Below are positions 47,266 to 59,735 of a stretch of DNA of 64,000 nt, piece after piece (position 1 is the stretch's first letter; the number at the start of each line of letters is the position of its first letter). The notes beneath the pieces were generated by a model. That model did no database searches. It was given only the letters and a program-made list of their open reading frames with translations, and was not told the origin of the DNA. Source of the stretch: Theropithecus gelada (Eukaryota; Chordata; Mammalia; Primates; Cercopithecidae); the NCBI RefSeq assembly GCF_003255815.1, contig NC_037689.1, positions 55,266,256 to 55,330,255 of the forward strand. The letters are read 5' to 3'. The position numbers and the translations under genes were made by a program.

Positions 47266-47272
47266 TGGTTCT

Positions 47273-47447
47273 CAAAGTGCAACCTGGACCAGCAGCATCA
47301 ACATCCCTTGGAAACTGGTGACACGTACAAATTATCAGGTCCTGCCCCACCTACTGCATCAGAGACTCTGGGAATGAGCCCGAGCAATCTGAGTATTAAC
47401 AAATCCAGTAGGTGATTCCAATGCCTGCTAAAGTTTGAGAACTGCTG
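47273..47447 (+). mobile_element. MER5A-like hAT-Charlie MITE
   Basis: A 175-bp fossil DNA transposon with imperfect terminal inverted repeats: actggttctcaaagt at the left and aagtttgagaactgctg at the right. The body phrases accagcagcatcaacatc and actgcatcagagactctggg match the MER5A consensus I know. I did not see a convincing 8-bp duplication. Confidence 0.85.
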
Positions 47448-49335
47448 CTTTACACCTAAAGGCTCCCCTAATTCTGATTTGAGTTCTGAATCATTCCAGC
47501 ATTTTTGTGTCACTCAGTAAATTAAATTTACATGGTGTATGTATGAATGTAGTATAAGAAATATCAGCCTTAAGAAGTGTGAAATTATTTATTGAGGACA
47601 TCTGGAGAAATGTGAAGTAGAAAAAAACTAAATATGGGGTATATAACCCATGTGCACATTGTCTCAGTACCTAAAAATTGAATTTCTTGCTCTAAATGCA
47701 GGCCACATTCTGATTCATTTATAATACTGTATCATGCTACTTAGAACAAGCTTTAATTTAAATTGCCAGCACTCTTTCATGCAAAAAATATAGTTGAATT
47801 TAATGATCTCATTATGAGTAATAAACAATTACTCTGCAGATTTTCAGGCAAGCCAGATTTTCATTTTTTTTTAAAGTCACTTGTTTTACCAGTGATGGGC
47901 ATCTACATTAACAAAAACTGAAAATCACAAATCTACATGAGTTGTATATAATTAATGAGTGCCACAGTCTAAAATAGAGCATTAAGAAGTCACTAAAATG
48001 CTGAATATTTTGAGTTGCTATTTTGAGCAGAAAGCATAATAGGTCATAACAGAGGCTTCAAAATCAAGAAGATTCTAGAAAGTTAATTACCAAAAATAAA
48101 TCCATTGGGGAAAGCCTCTCTGATTTGATGGTCTGTATTTCCCCTTGTGATTACATTTAAAATACACTTCAGGGTCACTTTGCTGGAAGAAAAAAAAGTG
48201 AAGAAATAATTTAAAATGTTTAGTATTAACACAATAGAAGCTATTTTAAATACACACATATATGTTTGTTTACATATGCATCTATCTGGATTAAAAATGA
48301 CTATACATTTATATACTCCTCACTGTAGTTAAACACTCTATGTCTCAATTACCACTCTGATGAACAGGAGACAGATTTAGAATATTGCTGTACACTGTGC
48401 TTACACTGGGGATTTTGGCAACCTCATAGGACCCCCCAGGAACAAATAGGCTGGGTTTGCATTACAGCTATCTGCCAGAAGATAGTGCTCAAAGGGTAAG
48501 ACGGGCTCTCTTGATCACCATGGTAATGTATATTCACAGTATATTCAGAAGACAGGGAAATACACTTAATGCCATATATGTTTCTGTTCATACATATAAT
48601 TTAATTTTTCCAAGAAAGGGCCAAAAGATAGACAAAATACAATTGATATGTGATTTCTGCAGCTTGATCTTCCTTTCTGGTATCATTGTCTTATGCTGTC
48701 TTTCACTGTCACAATTTACCATTTCCTCACTGAGATTTTACAAGCATCTCCTATATTATCAGTTTTCAAACATGGTTCCAATATACATCCTTAACAAACT
48801 GGAGCGTCCAGACTAGGAGGGAGAGAACTGGCACTAGAAGTTGTGCTTAAGTTGCCTGTGACCATAAGAATGTGGGCTCCCCCATGGTATATCCAATTCT
48901 GATACTATATTTCAGCAGAAAAGGAAAAAAATGTCAAAGAACCTCTAGGACCCAAATGTTTCACCACTTTCCTTATCTTCCAGATGTGATCGTATCTTAC
49001 CAGGATTTTGAATTGATTTTCTAAAAGAACTTTGAACATTCCCTGTAATGTATCAAGCTAGATATAAACAGTCTGCACTGGAATTGTACATGTTACATAA
49101 CTTTATCTCAAAATGTATATGTTAGGATATATTAATATTGCTATTTATCCCTTATTCTCTACTCAACTCTACTAATGAATATTCACTGAACATATTCAGA
49201 GCTCCTTTCTTACTCCATTTTTCTACTCATGCATCTCATGCATTCATAATTTGCATTATAAATATATGTGTACAAATCCTTGTGCTCAATATTTAAAGAA
49301 ATTTAAAAAGAGGGAAAGAACATAACTAAAACTTG
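47448..49335. other. Unique AT-rich sequence
   Basis: No gene recognised. The longest frame, 119 codons at 48457-48816 (+), is Ile/Leu-rich with one hydrophobic stretch and no known domain. I treat it as chance. Confidence 0.45.
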
Positions 49336-49339
49336 CTAT

Positions 49340-49545
49340 GAATCATATGAGGATGATATTATGAGAACACTGTTAAACTATTTAATTGTTTTTTTCAGAA
49401 ATGAAGAAACATAGATTTAGGCAATATTTCATTACACTGGGTTACTTGTCTATGGTCATCCAACTAGAAAGTAGTGGAATCCAGATTTAATCTTAGATCT
49501 GATACTGAAGCCTCTAGATTCTTCCTCTTTTCCATGTTGCTTATC
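49340..49545 (-). repeat. MIR SINE, minus strand
   Basis: The phrases cagaaatgaagaaacatagat, gtcatccaactagaaagtag and gatactgaagcctctagatt are the complement of the MIR body. Confidence 0.65.
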
Positions 49546-49564
49546 TTATCCCTTTCAAATAGTG

Positions 49565-49660
49565 CACATTATAGACTGTAAAGTCTCAAGAGCAGCAATC
49601 ATCTCTATTGATTTTTGGTCTATCCATCCACTTAGCACATAATATACACACAATTATTCA
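49565..49660 (+). repeat. L2 3' end fragment
   Basis: The phrases actgtaaagtctcaagagca and cttagcacataatata resemble a short decayed L2 terminus. Confidence 0.4.
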
Positions 49661-49983
49661 CAAAATTTAACTAATATAAAATCAACTGCTAAAGGCATCT
49701 AGTATCTTGCACAATGCATCTGGCAGGTGAATAACAGTAATATAAAACAGTACACATTAAATGACAACCATTGTATTAAAAGAACAGAAAAGGAACACTG
49801 AAATTAATTCCGTCTCACAGAACAGGTCAGACAGGTAAGAGACACTGTTGATATCCCATTTAGATAGGCTTTTAACAGCTTTGTGAATCCCTGCCCCAGT
49901 TTCTTCACACTTTACTGCTAAAAGTTGACTCCTGGGACATTGTGAAGATTTTTCTTGAGCACTAGAAGGGGCGATCAAGAAGT

Positions 49984-52575
49984 GACCCCACAGAAATACA
50001 AAAAACCTCATAGACTGTTATGAATACCTCTATGCATACAAGCTAGAAAACTGAAAAGAAATTGATAAATGCTTGGAAACATGTAACATCCCAAGATTGA
50101 ACAAGGAAGAGACTAAATTCTTGAACAGACCAGTAATGAGTCCCAAAATTGAATTAGTAGTCAAAAGCCTACTAATCAGAAAGAGCCCAAGACCAGATGA
50201 ATTCACAGCCAAATTCTACCAGATGTATAACAAAGAGCTGGTCCCATTCCTACTGAAACTATTCCAAAAAATTGAGGAGGAGGGACTCCTCCCTAAGTCA
50301 TTCTATGAGACTAACATCATCCTGACACCAGAAACTGGCAGAGATACAACAACAGAAAAAGAAGACTCCAAGACAATATCCTCAGTGAACATCAATGCAA
50401 AAATCCTCAACAAAATACTGGCAAACCGAATCCAGGAGCACATCTAAAAGCTAATCCACCACGATCAAGGAGGCTTTACACCTGGGATGCAAGGTTGGTT
50501 CAACATACACAAATCAATAAATTTGATTCACCACATAAACAGAACTAAAAAAGAACACACACATAATCACCCTCAATAAATGCACAAAAGGCTTTTGATA
50601 AAATTCACATTCATGTTAAAAAAAACTTCACCAAACTAGGGATTGAAGGAACATACTTCAAAATAGTAAGAACCATCTATGAGAAACCCACAGCCAACAT
50701 CATATTGAAAGGGCAAAAACTGTAAATATTCCTCTTGAAAACCGGCACAAGACAAAGATGCCCTCTCTCACCACTCCTACTCAATGTAGTACTGGAAGTC
50801 TTAACCAGAACAATCAGGCAAGAGAAAGAAATAAAAGACATCCAAACAGGAGGAGAGCAAGTCAAACTATTCCTATTTGCAGATGACATGATTCTATATC
50901 TAGAAAACCCTATAGTCTGCCAAGAAGCTTCTTGTTTTGATACACAACTTCAGAAAATTTTCAGTATACAAAATCAATGTACAAAAATCAGTAGTATTCC
51001 CATACGCCAACAACATACAAGCTGAGAACCAAATCAAAAATACCACCCCATCCACAATAGCCACAACAAGAATAAAATACCTAGGAATACAGCTAATCAT
51101 GAAGGTGAAAGATCTCTTCAATGATAATTACAAAACACTGCTCAAAAAGAAATCAGAGATAGCACAAACAAATAAAAAATCATGCTTATAGATAGAAAGA
51201 ATCAATATCAATAAAATGGCAATACTGGCCAAAGCAATTTACAGATTCAATACTATTCCTATGAAATACCTATGAGATTCTTTAAATAATTAGAAAAAAA
51301 ATGCTTTACAATTAATATGGAACCAAAAAGAGCCTGAATAGCCAAGAAAATCCTAATCAAAAACATAAAAGCTGGAGGCATTACATTACCTGACTTCAAA
51401 ATATACTATAAGGGTATAGTAACCAAAACAGCATGGCACTGGTACAGAAACAGACACATAGACAAATGGAACAGAATAGATAATCTAGAAATAAGGTCAC
51501 ACACCTACAGTCATCTGGTCTTTGACAAACCTGACAAAAACAAGCAATGGGGAAAGGACTTCCTATTCAATAAATGGTGCCGGGATAACTGGCTAGCCAT
51601 ATGCAGAAGACTGAAACTGGACCCTTACTTACAATATATACAAAAATGAGCTCAAGATGGACTAAAGCCTTAAATCTAAACTCGAAAACTATAAAAACTC
51701 TGGAAGATAACCTAGTAAATGCTATTCTGAACATAGGACCTGGCAAAGAGTTCATGACAAAGATACCAAAAGCAATTGCAACAAAAGCAAAAATTGACAA
51801 ATGGGACATAACTAAATTAAAGAGCTTCTGCACAGCCAAAGAAACTATCAATGGAGTAAACAGACAACCACAGGATGGGAGAAACTTTTTGCAAAGTATG
51901 CATTGGATTAAAGTTTAATATCCAGAACCTATAAGGAACTTAAATGTACAAGAAAAGAACACATAATCCCATCAAAAAGTTGGCAAAGACATGAACAGAC
52001 ACTTTTCAAAAGAAAACATACATGTGGCCAAAATGCTCAACATCACTAATCGCTAGAGAAATACAAATCAAAACCGTAGTGAGATACCATCGCACATGAG
52101 CCAGAATGGTTATCGTTAAGTCAAACAATAACAGATTCTGGCGAGGTTGTGGAGAAAAGGGAATGCTTATGCACTGCTGGTGGGAATGTAAATTAGTTCA
52201 ACCATGTTGGGAAGCTGTTTAGCAATTTCTCAAAGAACTTAAACAGAATTACCATTTGATCCAGCAATCGCATTATTGGGTATATACCCAAAGTAATATA
52301 AATAGTTCTGCATAAAAACACATGCATGTGTATGTTCATCTCAACACTACTAATAATTGTAAAGACATGGAACCAACCTAAATGCCCATCAATGGTAGGC
52401 TGGATAAATAAAATATGGTATATATACACCATGGAATACAATGTTGCCAAAAAAAGAGAATCAGATCATATCCTTTGTAGGAACATGGGTGCAGCTGGAG
52501 GCCATTATCCTACGCAAACTAACACAAGAACAGAAAACCAAATACTACATGTTTTCACCTATAAGTGAGAGCTAA
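49984..52575 (+). pseudogene. L1 ORF2 pseudogene fragment
   Basis: Recognisable in order: pre-RT sequence with SPKIELVVKSLL (50138-50173), RT fingers (LLPKSFYETNIILTPETGRD, about 50287-50346), palm (TGTRQRCPLSPLL and FLFADDMILYLENP, about 50741-50914), thumb, and the C-terminal Cys-rich region. Frameshifts separate these blocks. The stop equivalent is at 52573-52575. The FADD box survives, but the endonuclease domain was never copied. Confidence 0.85.
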
Positions 52576-52778
52576 TCATTAAGTATATAAGGACACAAAG
52601 AAGGGAACAACAGACACAGGAGCTTACTTGAGGGTGGACGATAGGAGGAGGGTGAGGATTGAAAAACCACTTGTTGAATACTGTACTTATTACCTGGGTG
52701 ACAAAATAATGTGTACACCTAACCCCCACGACATTCCATTTACCTACATAGTAAACCTGCACATATACCTCTGAACCT
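49984..52778 (+). mobile_element. Older primate L1 (L1PB-like), 5'-truncated
   Basis: The element begins in ORF2 just before the RT domain (accccacagaaatac) and runs through to the 3'UTR end (cctctgaacctaatta). It has many small indels, and fragments are open in different frames. It ends in a TA-rich tract that separates it from an oppositely oriented L1. It is 5'-truncated, the usual outcome of incomplete reverse transcription. Confidence 0.88.
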
Positions 52779-52821
52779 AATTAATATACATATATATATA
52801 TATGTGTGTGCATATATATAT
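52779..52821. repeat. (TA)n/(TG)n microsatellite between tail-to-tail L1s
   Basis: A largely self-complementary TATA/TGTG tract between the 3' ends of two L1s in opposite orientation. Confidence 0.92.
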
Positions 52822-53483
52822 AAATTATACTTTAAGTTCTGGGATACATGTGCAGAATGTGCAGGTTACATAGGTATATATGTGCCATGGTGGTTTGCTA
52901 TACCCATTAACCTGTCATCTGCATTAGGTATTTCTCCTAATGCTATCCCTCCCTTTTCCCCCTACCTCCTAACAGGCCCCACTGTGTGATGTACCCCTCC
53001 CTGTGTCCATGTGTTCTCATTGTTCCACTCCCACTTATGAGTGACAATATGTGGTCTTTGGTTTTCTGTTCCTGTGTTAGTTTGCTGAGAATGATGGTTT
53101 CTAGCTTCATCCATGTCCCTGCAAAGGACATGAACTCATTTTTTATGCCTGTATAGTATTTCATGTTATATATGTGACACATTTTCTTTATCCAGTCTAT
53201 CATTGAAAGGCATTTGGGTTGGTTCCAAGTCTTTACTATTGTAAATAGTGCTGCAATAAACATACATATGGATGTATCTTTATAGTACAATGATTTATAA
53301 TTCTTTGGGTATATATCCAGTAATGGGGTTGCTGGCTCAAATGGTGTTTCTGGTTCTAGATCCTTGAGGAATCACCACAGTGTCTTCCACAATGGTTGAA
53401 CTAATTTACACTCCCACCAACAGTCTAAGTGTTCATATTTCTCAACATCTTCTCCAACATCTGTTGTTTCCTGACTTTTTAAA
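52822..53483 (-). mobile_element. L1 3' end, 5'-truncated, minus strand
   Basis: The complement of an L1PA-like 3'UTR (actttaagttctgggatac) and the ORF2 C-terminal region, ending at ttgtttcctgactttttaa. A minus frame of 115 codons (52943-53290) keeps the MFIAALFTIVKTWNQPKC region. It faces the L1 at 49984-52778 tail to tail. Confidence 0.9.
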
Positions 53484-54928
53484 ATATCTTATAAAAGGAA
53501 AAAAATAATTTAAAAAGTGTGATTTGCAAAGAGAGACTAATGTGTAGGCTGCCTTGTTTGTAGTGGTAAATCATTTCAGAGAGAAAGCTAAAGGGATGAT
53601 AGGCATTTTAAAAGAAGCAATAAAGTCTTAATTTAGTAGATAAATGTAAGACATTGAAAGTTTATTTTCCTCCTACGTTGAATAAAGTGAGTAGGTATCT
53701 ATACTTCTGCCTCCATAGATTTTTTCAAGCAACATTCTAATTATTTTTAAAGATTGTTTGCCATGTTTCTATATTACTCTTGATATTTCTCTTGATTCTG
53801 AAAACCTAAAGGTATTCTCCTTCCTCTTCCCATTTGTGTGCACTCTTTCTCTATATAAGAAACTTTGACTTTTCTCATAATTCATTACATACTTCTGGCC
53901 TAATTTACAGTAAATGTAAGTTTTCTCAATGCAGAGTCAATTTCCAATGACTTCATTCCCAAAACCTTTGCTACTGTCTTTTCCATGGAGTCTATACTCA
54001 GTATTTAATGAATTAAATTGAAAACTAAATACTAAACTCTAGATTTTATTGCATATCACCTTTCTCCCTCCTCCACACTCCCTTTGATAGGAATAGGATA
54101 GCAGGTGCTCAGAAATATTTTGGTTTCTCAATACAATGTAGGCATCTATTTTGACATTCTACAGAATGGCAAGGTCATTCAATCAATGGTTATCTGAATA
54201 TCTTCTCATCTGCAATTCTCTGGGCATGGGGGAGGAGAGAAGAGGGATGTAGAGAGAATATTTCACTGTTCTTTCATTGTTATAAAAACAATCTAATTTA
54301 GGTTCTCCCTTATTAAAGCCCTGATTAAAAATAATAGTAAAATAAATCATATATGACTCATTTTTAATTATTCTGTACTGTAATAGAAGTGTTCCTGTTA
54401 TTTGCAAATCTACAAATATTGGTCAGTAAATTAAATGATAAATTCTGAGAAAAATCCCATCTAATTACATCTAGATAAGTTGACTTAGTGCTGAAGTGAC
54501 TACTTAGGAGTGTCAGTGGCATCCTTTCTATAAATTATGCCTCTAACAGAGTATATTCTATTTCTTTCACATAGGAAAAAGTTCTTCATAGTCACCGTCG
54601 TAGTGACCACTACAAGAAATGTGTGGCAGTTTAAAATGATGCTTTAAGTAGATTTAATACCTATTCTCTATTTTCTCTTGATTTTTCTGCTGCCCCGCTA
54701 TATTATTTTTTCTGCTAGGAAATGTGAATGGCATCTATAAAATTTTAAGAGGACACACTTCAGAACCAAGTGTTTCTGGCTTGGTCATAACAAAGCAAAT
54801 GATACATGAACTTGAAATCATTAGAAGTTTTGCTCTTGTGAAAAAGTTCAATAAAATACACAATATTGATAACTGACCCAAAATGCCTTTAATATTTTCT
54901 ATTTATATGCTTTCATGTTAAAATATAG
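53484..54928. other. Unique AT-rich sequence
   Basis: No gene or named repeat recognised. Confidence 0.5.
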
Positions 54929-54930
54929 CT

Positions 54931-55180
54931 AATTTTTTTTTTTTTTTTTTTTTAGTTTTGGCTCATATATATTATTCATGAAGTCTTCTTTTGAAGAGAC
55001 AATTAGTATACTCAAATATCCCATGTCCTCTCTTACATTTCCCAGCTTTCCTGGTAGTGATTTTGAAGTCATGTGACTTGTCCTGTTCAAGGGACTGTAT
55101 AGTTGGATACTTGTCATTTGCAGGTTTATAACTATTAAGTGCTGTTGGACTTCTTTCATTCCTGCTTTCTTATGACAATT
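54931..55180 (-). other. Poly(T)-headed segment, possible old retroposon
   Basis: A T run of over 20 bases is followed by about 225 bp which, on the minus strand, reads as sequence ending in a poly(A) tail. The complement contains acatgacttcaaaatcacta and agctgggaaatgtaagag, which resemble a mammalian repeat I cannot name. A minus frame of 76 codons is open through it. No target-site duplication is evident. Confidence 0.35.
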
Positions 55181-55319
55181 TATACTAATTGTAAAAGATG
55201 ATGTTAGGAGAAGAGGGAGGAGGGCCAGCTAAACTACAATCAGAAAGATAACACCTGATTGTAGTAACACACTGAGTTTCAAGGCTTTGTCTGTTTTGAC
55301 ACTTAGCCTTATTTATCTT

Positions 55320-55575
55320 AAATAATATCCATTCCCTGATCACTTTCAATGGACAGCCCCACTTTCCAGTTCATTCTATCACCCTTTTCTGTTTGATTTC
55401 CTCCTTAGCACTTGTTACCATGTAACAAACTATAAATATCACTTTATTTTCTATAACCTTCAACTAGATCAAAAGCTCCGTAAAGCAAGAATGCATTTTT
55501 GTTTCAGTTTAGTTTACTGCTATATCCCTAACAACTTGGGCTGTAACTGGAACACAGTAGATGCTTCACAATTTT
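55320..55575 (+). mobile_element. L2 LINE 3' end
   Basis: The phrases gatttcctccttagcacttg, gatcaaaagctccgtaaagc and actgctatatccctaacaac, closing with ggaacacagtagatgcttc, are the L2 3' region in sense orientation. Confidence 0.72.
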
Positions 55576-55700
55576 GTTACTTGAGGAAGTTACATAATTG
55601 CTTAGCCTCAATTATTCTTCTTATCATATAGTCAAGAAGATAAATGAGAACATGTATAAATCTTCTGGTTTCATATGTAGTATACATTTAAAACATTTAA
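55576..55700 (+). repeat. MIR-like fragment
   Basis: The phrases gaggaagttacataattgct and tagcctcaattattcttctt resemble the MIR core. Confidence 0.5.
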
Positions 55701-55879
55701 TGAATGAATGTTTTAAGAAAACATCACCACCTGGTTATCAGATAAGCTCTACCATAAATTTTCTCAAGATGATCTTAAAATAAATTTTGAGCTATACACC
55801 ATAACATGTTTATCCAATAAGGATTCACACTTTTTATTTGTATCACTGACCTTTGCAATTTATCAAGATACGATGCACA

Positions 55880-56045
55880 CATGCATAAAAACACACATAT
55901 TTTTATACACACAAACATAAGCACACGCATAGGTGCATGTTTGTATATATGTGTACAGTGTACATATGTACCTGTGTATATTTATATTTGTATAGGTGTG
56001 TCTATGTATATACCTATATACATATATACCTGTGGATATACATTT
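55880..56045. repeat. Alternating purine-pyrimidine TG/TA tract
   Basis: Imperfect ACACAT, TGTATA and TATACC units, a degenerate dinucleotide repeat with many alternating purine-pyrimidine steps. Confidence 0.75.
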
Positions 56046-58545
56046 ACATGAGATAAGTAAAACTTATTTTTCTAGTTATCATCTAATAAATCTGCAGTTT
56101 CAATTCTCAATGCTGTGGGAGGACAAAGAAATGTAAATGTATGCTGAATAAACATCTGCTTTTCTCGAGGATAAATGTGAAGGGCAAAAAAGGTAGAGAA
56201 AAAGTAGATAATGTGACAGTTACTGCTCTGAGTATACAATGTATATACTCTAAAGTTGTCTTTGTTCATTTGACATATCAAATGCAGGCAACATTTTGCC
56301 ACTCTTCTAGCAGATGTCACTGCCTATCAAAAGATTTTTTTGAAGGGTGACTCAACCTAAAAAGAAAATCAAAGTAATTCAACATTATCTGCAGTAACAC
56401 CTAAAACTCATTCCTTTCTCCTAAAATACTCCCTGAAGATATTTTTTCATCCCAGAACGTTTCTCCCATACTAAACACTAATATCAGTAATAGATTTTAA
56501 TAAAAATTTAATTCATAATAAGGGAAAATATAGAAAGAAGGCAAAATAAAATTATTAACCAGCATTATGCTTGAAGACATTCTGAACATGTCAGAATAGA
56601 AATAAACTTTCTAAATTTACTCAGAAAGGAAACAACTATACAGATACAGAAATATATTTCATTTCTGACTTTTAATATATTTTACTTGTTTGAAGAGAAA
56701 AACTTCTACAGAGAATGGAACTAAAGCAAACATTTCTGAATCATACATTTTATTGTGTGAAATGTCCTTCATTTTCACATTGTTATTTACAGTTTATTTC
56801 AGAATAAGTTACTGCATCTTAACTTTCACTTAACCATGAATGAAGGAGGTGAGAAAATAATAGAAATAAATGAAAAATATATAAATGAAGAAAGAGATTG
56901 TTAGGTGTACACTCAATAGAGCTATATGGGTGGAGAGGTTTCAAGGGATCAGAGACCTACATATGAGTATTAATACTCATGGTAATTATATCTTCTACTA
57001 ATGTTTTAAAGGCCTCACTGTTACACACAGTAAAAGTCATGAAGAATGAGATTTCACTAAAGTTTTATAGAATTCCAAATAATAACTTTCCCTACATAGT
57101 CCCTTTACTGTGAGGCATGGAAAACTGAGAACCAAAACCCTCAGATGACTGATTTTTATAAGGGCCATTGCCGTATTCTGTTTTACCTGCTGAGTGTTTG
57201 AGTGTTTTCAAAGGCAATGTAATACCAGAAACGAAGCACCGAGCCAGCCTAAAGCATCCACATGTCCTAGATTTTCTGTGAAAAAAATTGCAGTGCCGGA
57301 TTCCTGCTTTAGACAATATTCCCTGTCTTGTCATAAATAAGCCCAAAATATCAGATTTCAAAATTCACAGATAAACTTTAGTCCTCACAAAAAAAAAAGT
57401 TGGGAAAGAAAGATTGAAAGTATACTAAGCTAAATCCTTAGGAATTTTCATGTGCCTTTAAAAATAAAACATGTTAAGTCAGTCCGCAGAATAAAGAAAA
57501 TACAAATGACATCTTGTTGGGCTTCTTTTCATACTTGTTTCAATGACAGTTTTATTCTTCTTTATTGATGTGCTGAGGATGCCTACAAGCTTCTCTACTC
57601 TCATTTGGAACAAGGTTATTAAAATTTAAACATATTGCTTCTAAATACATTTTCCTTTCTGCCAACTTGGCAGTATGTACCCCAATTTTATTTTCCACCT
57701 CTTTCTTGCATATTTGGTGGACTCACTTCAATTTCAGCGATTCTCATAGGTTTCTATTCATTAAAATAATCACTTCAATGAATGATACAAAATGTTAGTG
57801 TTGAGGGAAGGCAGAGAAGTGAAACTAGAAGAAGAAACAGCAAGATCCATCACTTTTAGTGATACGAAAAATGATATGGTGACAATTCTTTTATTTGTCT
57901 ATTCTGAACAACCCGCTATTAAGCTAGGTTCCATTTGGAATACATACAGTTAAAAAATAGTATAAAGAAGTAGATTTTATATATTCTACAATTTGCATAA
58001 TGGGAATTTATTTTGGTGCATCATTAATGTATTGTCTAGTGACAACATATCTAACTCATGTAGAGAAGATGAAGGAAAGAAGAGAGAGAGAGAAATGGAG
58101 AGAGTGAAGAGGGAAGGAGAAAATGAGGGAGAGAGAAAACAAATTGCATAGTGTTGTCACACTCACCATTCCCCTATGTACCTCTCTTTTCTCAAGGAAC
58201 CAAGAGAAAAGATCTGTAGTTTCTTTTGGAATTTCAGCACCTGAGCCCTTTCTTCCATAGTGCCCATCTATGAATGTGACCTCCTTGTCATTCAATAATT
58301 TATAGTAGTTTAAGAATTTTCAATATTAATTTAAGCTGTACTGGCTTTCCATGTTACACTCGAACTTTGGAATCAAATTCCTACTTAAAGTCTGACTTCA
58401 GGGTACTTTCTAATCTTAAAGAATATAAATAAGAATTGTAACAATAAAATAGATGGATATCATTGAATTGTTAATTGCCTACTAGTACTACAGTATAATA
58501 CTGCAAATTTCAAATGTGTAAATTACACAAATGAAACCAGGCTCA
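56046..58545. other. Unique AT-rich sequence
   Basis: No gene recognised. A GA-rich polypurine tract is at 58063-58140. Confidence 0.5.
58063..58140. repeat. GA-rich polypurine tract
   Basis: A nearly pure A/G stretch with (GA)n blocks. Such tracts can adopt triplex structure. Confidence 0.8.
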
Positions 58546-58549
58546 AGTA

Positions 58550-58650
58550 ATTTTTATGATGATGGAATGAGATAACATACATTAAGTCCCTGGTGCAGGG
58601 CCTGACTCATAACATGAAAACAAAAATCTTGAGTTAATATGATTATCTGC
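58550..58650 (+). repeat. MIR 3' fragment
   Basis: The phrases gatggaatgagataacatac and gtgcagggcctgactcataa match the MIR 3' end. Confidence 0.55.
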
Positions 58651-58817
58651 AGGTTTGATATTTATTTTTCTTTTGCCTAGAGCAGCATTAAATTTTTACA
58701 TAAGTTTAGAAAGTTTGCATAGTATAAAAAAGCTACCTAAGCAGGTTGCATCTTTAAAGTTCATTTGCCAAAAACTTTTATAGAAGTGAGAAAAACATTT
58801 CATAAAATATTACCAGT

Positions 58818-59197
58818 TGTTATGACTCATATTAATTGAAAGTCTACTATGTTTTAGATTTGGTAATAAGAGCTTTGTCATTTTGTTTAATCTTCAGAGT
58901 AACTATGGAAACAAATAATTATTTTTATTTTATAGATGAAGCTTCTGAGGTGCAGAGAGCTATAGTAACACATCTAAGGTTAAGTGGCAACTGATGTATG
59001 TTATGATGCTGTTATGACTCACATTAATTGAAGGTCTACTATGTTTTAGACTCTGTAATAAGAGATTTATATGTCATTTTGTTTAATCTTCACAGTAACT
59101 GTGGAAATAAATAATTATTGTTATTTTATAGATGAAGCTTCTGAGGTGCAGAGAGCTATAGTAACACATCTAAGGTTAAGTGGCAACTGATGTATGT
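58818..59197 (-). repeat. MIR-derived tandem duplication (2 x about 190 bp)
   Basis: The unit starting gttatgactca at 58819 recurs at 59011, a period of 192 bp. Both copies contain tttatagatgaagcttctga and ctaaggttaagtggcaactg and end with gatgtatg. The second copy has a small insertion (atttatatgtc) and several substitutions. The text is the complement of a MIR body. The duplication is old enough to have diverged slightly. Confidence 0.93.
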
Positions 59198-59514
59198 CTG
59201 ACTTTAAAACCAGTGTTTTGTTTACAGTTAGCCTACACTAGTCGATTATATATATTGTAGAGCACATAGCGATTATGCATCATCTTAGGGTTAGTGTCAG
59301 TGCTTCCTGGTATACTCTATCTATATTATTGTTGTAATGAAGTGCTTTTTATACATTGAAAATGGAATATGTCAGCATTGTTGAAACATGGCTTCCATTT
59401 TGTAATTCCCACAGTGACCTATTTGGAATTTAACAGATAATTTCCTATAAAGAGCAAAGTATGCCTGATCGAGTAATAAAAATCTCTGATAACAATTCTC
59501 ATATCCATTTCAAG
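59198..59514. other. Unique AT-rich sequence
   Basis: Contains the tail of the MIR (ctgactttaaaaccagtg); otherwise nothing recognised. Confidence 0.5.
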
Positions 59515-59735
59515 GAATATACATATATATGTATAGAGACATATATGTGTATATAGACATATATGTGTAGACGTATATGTCTATATATGTATACACAAAT
59601 ATGTATAGGTGTATATAGACATATATGTGTGGACATAGACATAGACATATGTCTATATATATATATACTTGTATATATATGTCTATATATATACAAGTAT
59701 ATATACGTATATATGTATATACACACACATATTTG
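59515..59735. repeat. TA/TG/GACATA cryptic repeat with palindromes
   Basis: About 220 bp of tatatgt, tagacata and tatacaag units, including inverted copies (for example tagacatatgtcta near 59650 and gtatatatatgtctatat). The open frames across it (72-97 codons rich in Tyr, Ile and His) result from the repeat and are not genes. Confidence 0.9.

Noticed and set aside
48457..48816. 119-codon plus-strand ORF in unique sequence, with an ATG in accatgg-like context nearby
   Set aside because: No recognisable domain, composition typical of AT-rich chance frames, and no splice or promoter signals I can support.
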